Shown: positions 62,107-64,000 of the stretch, piece by piece
Numbering within the stretch: position 1 is the stretch's first letter
How the letters are laid out: the number at the start of each line of letters is the position of its first letter
Origin: CAVZMO01 sp963776195
GTDB taxonomy: Bacteria > Nitrospirota > Thermodesulfovibrionia > Thermodesulfovibrionales > SM23-35
Direction: 5' to 3'
Length of the DNA stretch: 64,000 bases
NCBI GenBank assembly: GCA_963776195.1
Contig: CAVZMO010000014.1
Coordinates: 146,607-210,606, forward strand
The notes under the pieces: generated by a model
The model's database searches: none
Told to the model about the DNA's origin: nothing
What the model saw: the letters and a program-made list of their open reading frames with translations, nothing else
Position numbers and translations under genes: made by a program

Positions 62107-64000
62107 TTTTTATATTTTTTACCGCTTCCGCACGGACACGATCATTCCTGCCTACTTTTCTGCCGCGTCTGACTGTTTGGGCAGAAGACCCGTCGCCCCT
62201 GTTATAGTTCAAACGCATCGGCTTCACCTGTTCTTTCCTGATGGACTCTTTCTTTTCAACCTGTATCTTAAAAAGCCTTGTGACGACCTCAGTGGATATC
62301 CTCGATGTCATTTCCGCAAAGATATCGAATGCCTCTTTCTTATATTCCACTAAGGGGTCTTTCTGGCCGTATCCCCTGAGCCCTATGCCTTCTTTCAGAT
62401 GGTCCATACCAAGCAAATGATCTTTCCATTGTGAATCGATGACCTGGAGCATGACAACTTTTTCAAGATACCTTATTATATCGCTGCCGGTTTTCAACTC
62501 TTTCTGTTCGTACGCCTTCCTTATCTCCGAGGTCAGAGTGTCCCTCAATAAATCCTGGTTCACGGGTGAGATTTCGGGCACAACGGCAAAAATTCCGAAG
62601 GCTGAATCCCTGAGTCCCTTCATGTCCCATTCCTCTGGATGTTTTTCTTCAGGACAGTATATAAGGACCAATTCATCCACAACGACATCGATCATGCCGA
62701 AGATGCGCTCTTTCAGATTCTCACCCTGGAGGATCTCTTTTCTGAAAGAATAGATCTCCGTTCTCTGCTTGTTCATGACGTCATCGTAATCTATAAGGTG
62801 TTTCCTCATATCAAAGTTATGGTCCTCGACGCGTTTCTGTGCATTTTCGATGGCCTTCGTTACCATTCTATTTTCTATAGGCATATCTTCATCCATGCCC
62901 AGTTTATCCATGAGCCCGGAAATCCTGTCCGAACCGAAAATCCTCATAAGGTCGTCTTCAAGGGACATGTAGAACCTCGATGAACCGGGGTCACCCTGCT
63001 GCCGGAACGCCCTCGGAGCTGATTGTCGATCCTTCTCGCCTCATGCCTTTCCGTACCGAGTATATGAAAACCTCTGCGGATAAGACCTTTTCCCTGTCTT
63101 TCTTACAAACGTCCTCTGCCTTCGTAAGAGCCTGTTTCCACTCTTCGTCAGTATAGTCCTTTTTATCACTTAAAATTTCCCGCCCAAGACCTTCGGGATT
63201 GCCTCCGAGAACTATGTCGGTTCCTCTTCCCGCCATATTGGTGGCTATAGTAACGGCTTCGTTCCGTCCGGCCTGGGCGATAATCTCCGCTTCTTTCTCA
63301 TGATACTTCGCATTCAAAACCGAGTGAGGAATGCCTTTTTTATTTAAGAGAAGACTCAATGTTTCGGATTTTTCTATAGAGATCGTTCCGACAAGGACCG
63401 GCTGGCCTTTCTTATGAAGATCTTCTATTTCCTGTAATAACGGCCATTAAATTTCCCTTTTTCGATTTGATAGACCGTGTCGGGATAATCGGTCCTTACC
63501 ATAGGTTGATTTGTGGGTATTACCATCACCTCGAGATTATAGATCTTTGCGAATTCTTCCGCCTCTGTATCGGCGGTGCCGGTCATACCCGCGAGTTTCT
63601 TGTACATCCTGAAGTAATTCTGAAAGGTTATAGTAGCAAGGGTCTGGTTCTCGCTTTCGATCTTTACTCCTTCCTTTGCTTCCACCGCCTGATGGAGTCC
63701 GTCCGACCACGTCTGCCGGGCATAAGCCGCCGGTAAATTCGTCGACGATGATTACCTCTCCATCTTTAACGACATAATCCACATCTTTCTTAAAAAGAGC
63801 ATGTGCTTTGAGAGCCTGCAGAACGTGATGTACGAGTTCGATATTGTCCGGGTCATAAAGATTGCCCGCGCCGAGAAGTCTTTCTACTTTAATGTTGCCT
63901 TCCTCGGTAAGGATCGCGGTCCTTGCTTTTTCATCGATCGTGTAATCGGTATCTTTCTGAAGTTTCGGGATGATCTTGTCTATCTTGTAATACTTGTCGG
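62093..64000 (-). CDS. secA: Preprotein translocase ATPase SecA (partial, about five frameshifts)
   Basis: The C-terminal two-thirds of SecA are visible, running from YKIDKIIPKLQKDTDY at the right edge to the stop at 62093. Landmarks are VIIVDEFTG, LAGMTGTADTEAEEF, TIATNMAGRGTDIVLGGNP and LIDYDDVMNKQR. The zinc-binding C-terminal tail present in many proteobacterial SecA proteins is absent; the chain ends in a basic segment. Five frame changes occur between 62.97 and 63.78 kb. An essential gene could not tolerate them, so they mark poor sequence quality here. It drives protein export through SecYEG. Confidence 0.93.

Noticed and set aside
61123..62172. Long plus-strand frames opposite the GGDEF gene
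   Set aside because: The minus strand gives coherent GAF and GGDEF motifs; the plus frames have none.

Overview
The window looks like a chromosomal contig from a Gram-negative, mesophilic, probably anaerobic bacterium of the deltaproteobacterial / Desulfobacterota type. I infer this from arrays of universal stress proteins and TauE-type exporters under sigma-54 control, PEP synthase with its regulatory kinase, a molybdenum hydroxylase operon, a small siroheme sulfite-reductase-like protein, HypC, a short alpha-glucan phosphorylase and outer-membrane and Tat-type signals. No rRNA or tRNA gene and no CRISPR array was seen. Taxonomy is an inference.

Layout. 1-10.5 kb: a two-operon stress/transport island. 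A Lon-helical-segment/receiver fusion (minus, cut by the window edge) diverges from an operon of Usp-like protein, small membrane protein, TauE exporter, tandem UspA, histidine kinase and sigma-54 activator. A second operon (Usp-like, TauE, TIGR02186-like protein, tandem UspA, UspA) follows. Each operon has a sigma-54-type -24/-12 element, and palindromic TTGCA-N3-TGCAA sites lie upstream of the first. 10.6-16.6 kb (minus): PilZ protein, an unusual long GAPDH and a giant dikinase-like protein without the PEP barrel. 16.6-18 kb: queE and two small zinc-binding proteins with near-identical promoters. 18-22.9 kb: an AT-rich island with a methyltransferase, a glycosyltransferase fused to two FkbM methyltransferase domains, gene remnants, and a toxin-antitoxin pair between two 212-bp direct repeats. 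23-27.4 kb: glgP, uspA, ilvC, psd. 27.4-32.5 kb (minus): molybdenum hydroxylase with maturation genes. 32.9-34.5 kb: sulfite-reductase-like protein, YgbA-like protein, YajQ. 34.7-43.5 kb: rsmD, a cysteine hydrolase, a ppsR-ppsA-UPF0146-ppsR cluster and mutS. 43.8-52.7 kb: AhpD-like protein, an outer-membrane gene broken by a small palindromic element, three glycosyltransferases, nitronate monooxygenase, two rhodaneses, a MauE/DoxX protein and hypC. 52.8-54.4 kb: dcd and pyrF, each preceded by a related inverted-repeat element. 54.7-57.8 kb: an IS3-family element flanked by two truncated genes, and a LuxR regulator. 58-64 kb: trpE, then minus-strand secA, a GAF-GGDEF protein and an MglA-like GTPase.

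How genes work together. The first 10 kb reads as a signal-responsive circuit: kinase and sigma-54 activator lie inside the operon they probably control, and the second operon carries a matching promoter. The ppsR/ppsA cluster, GAPDH and GlgP point to regulated gluconeogenesis and glycogen use. The molybdenum operon contains both enzyme subunits and the proteins needed to insert cofactor.

Caveat. At least nine genes carry frameshifts, mostly at short homopolymers and clustered at 12.5-13.8 kb and 60.7-64 kb. Many of these are essential genes (secA, mutS), so indel sequencing errors are the likely cause. The disruption at 44.8 kb and the truncations at the insertion sequence are real structural events.
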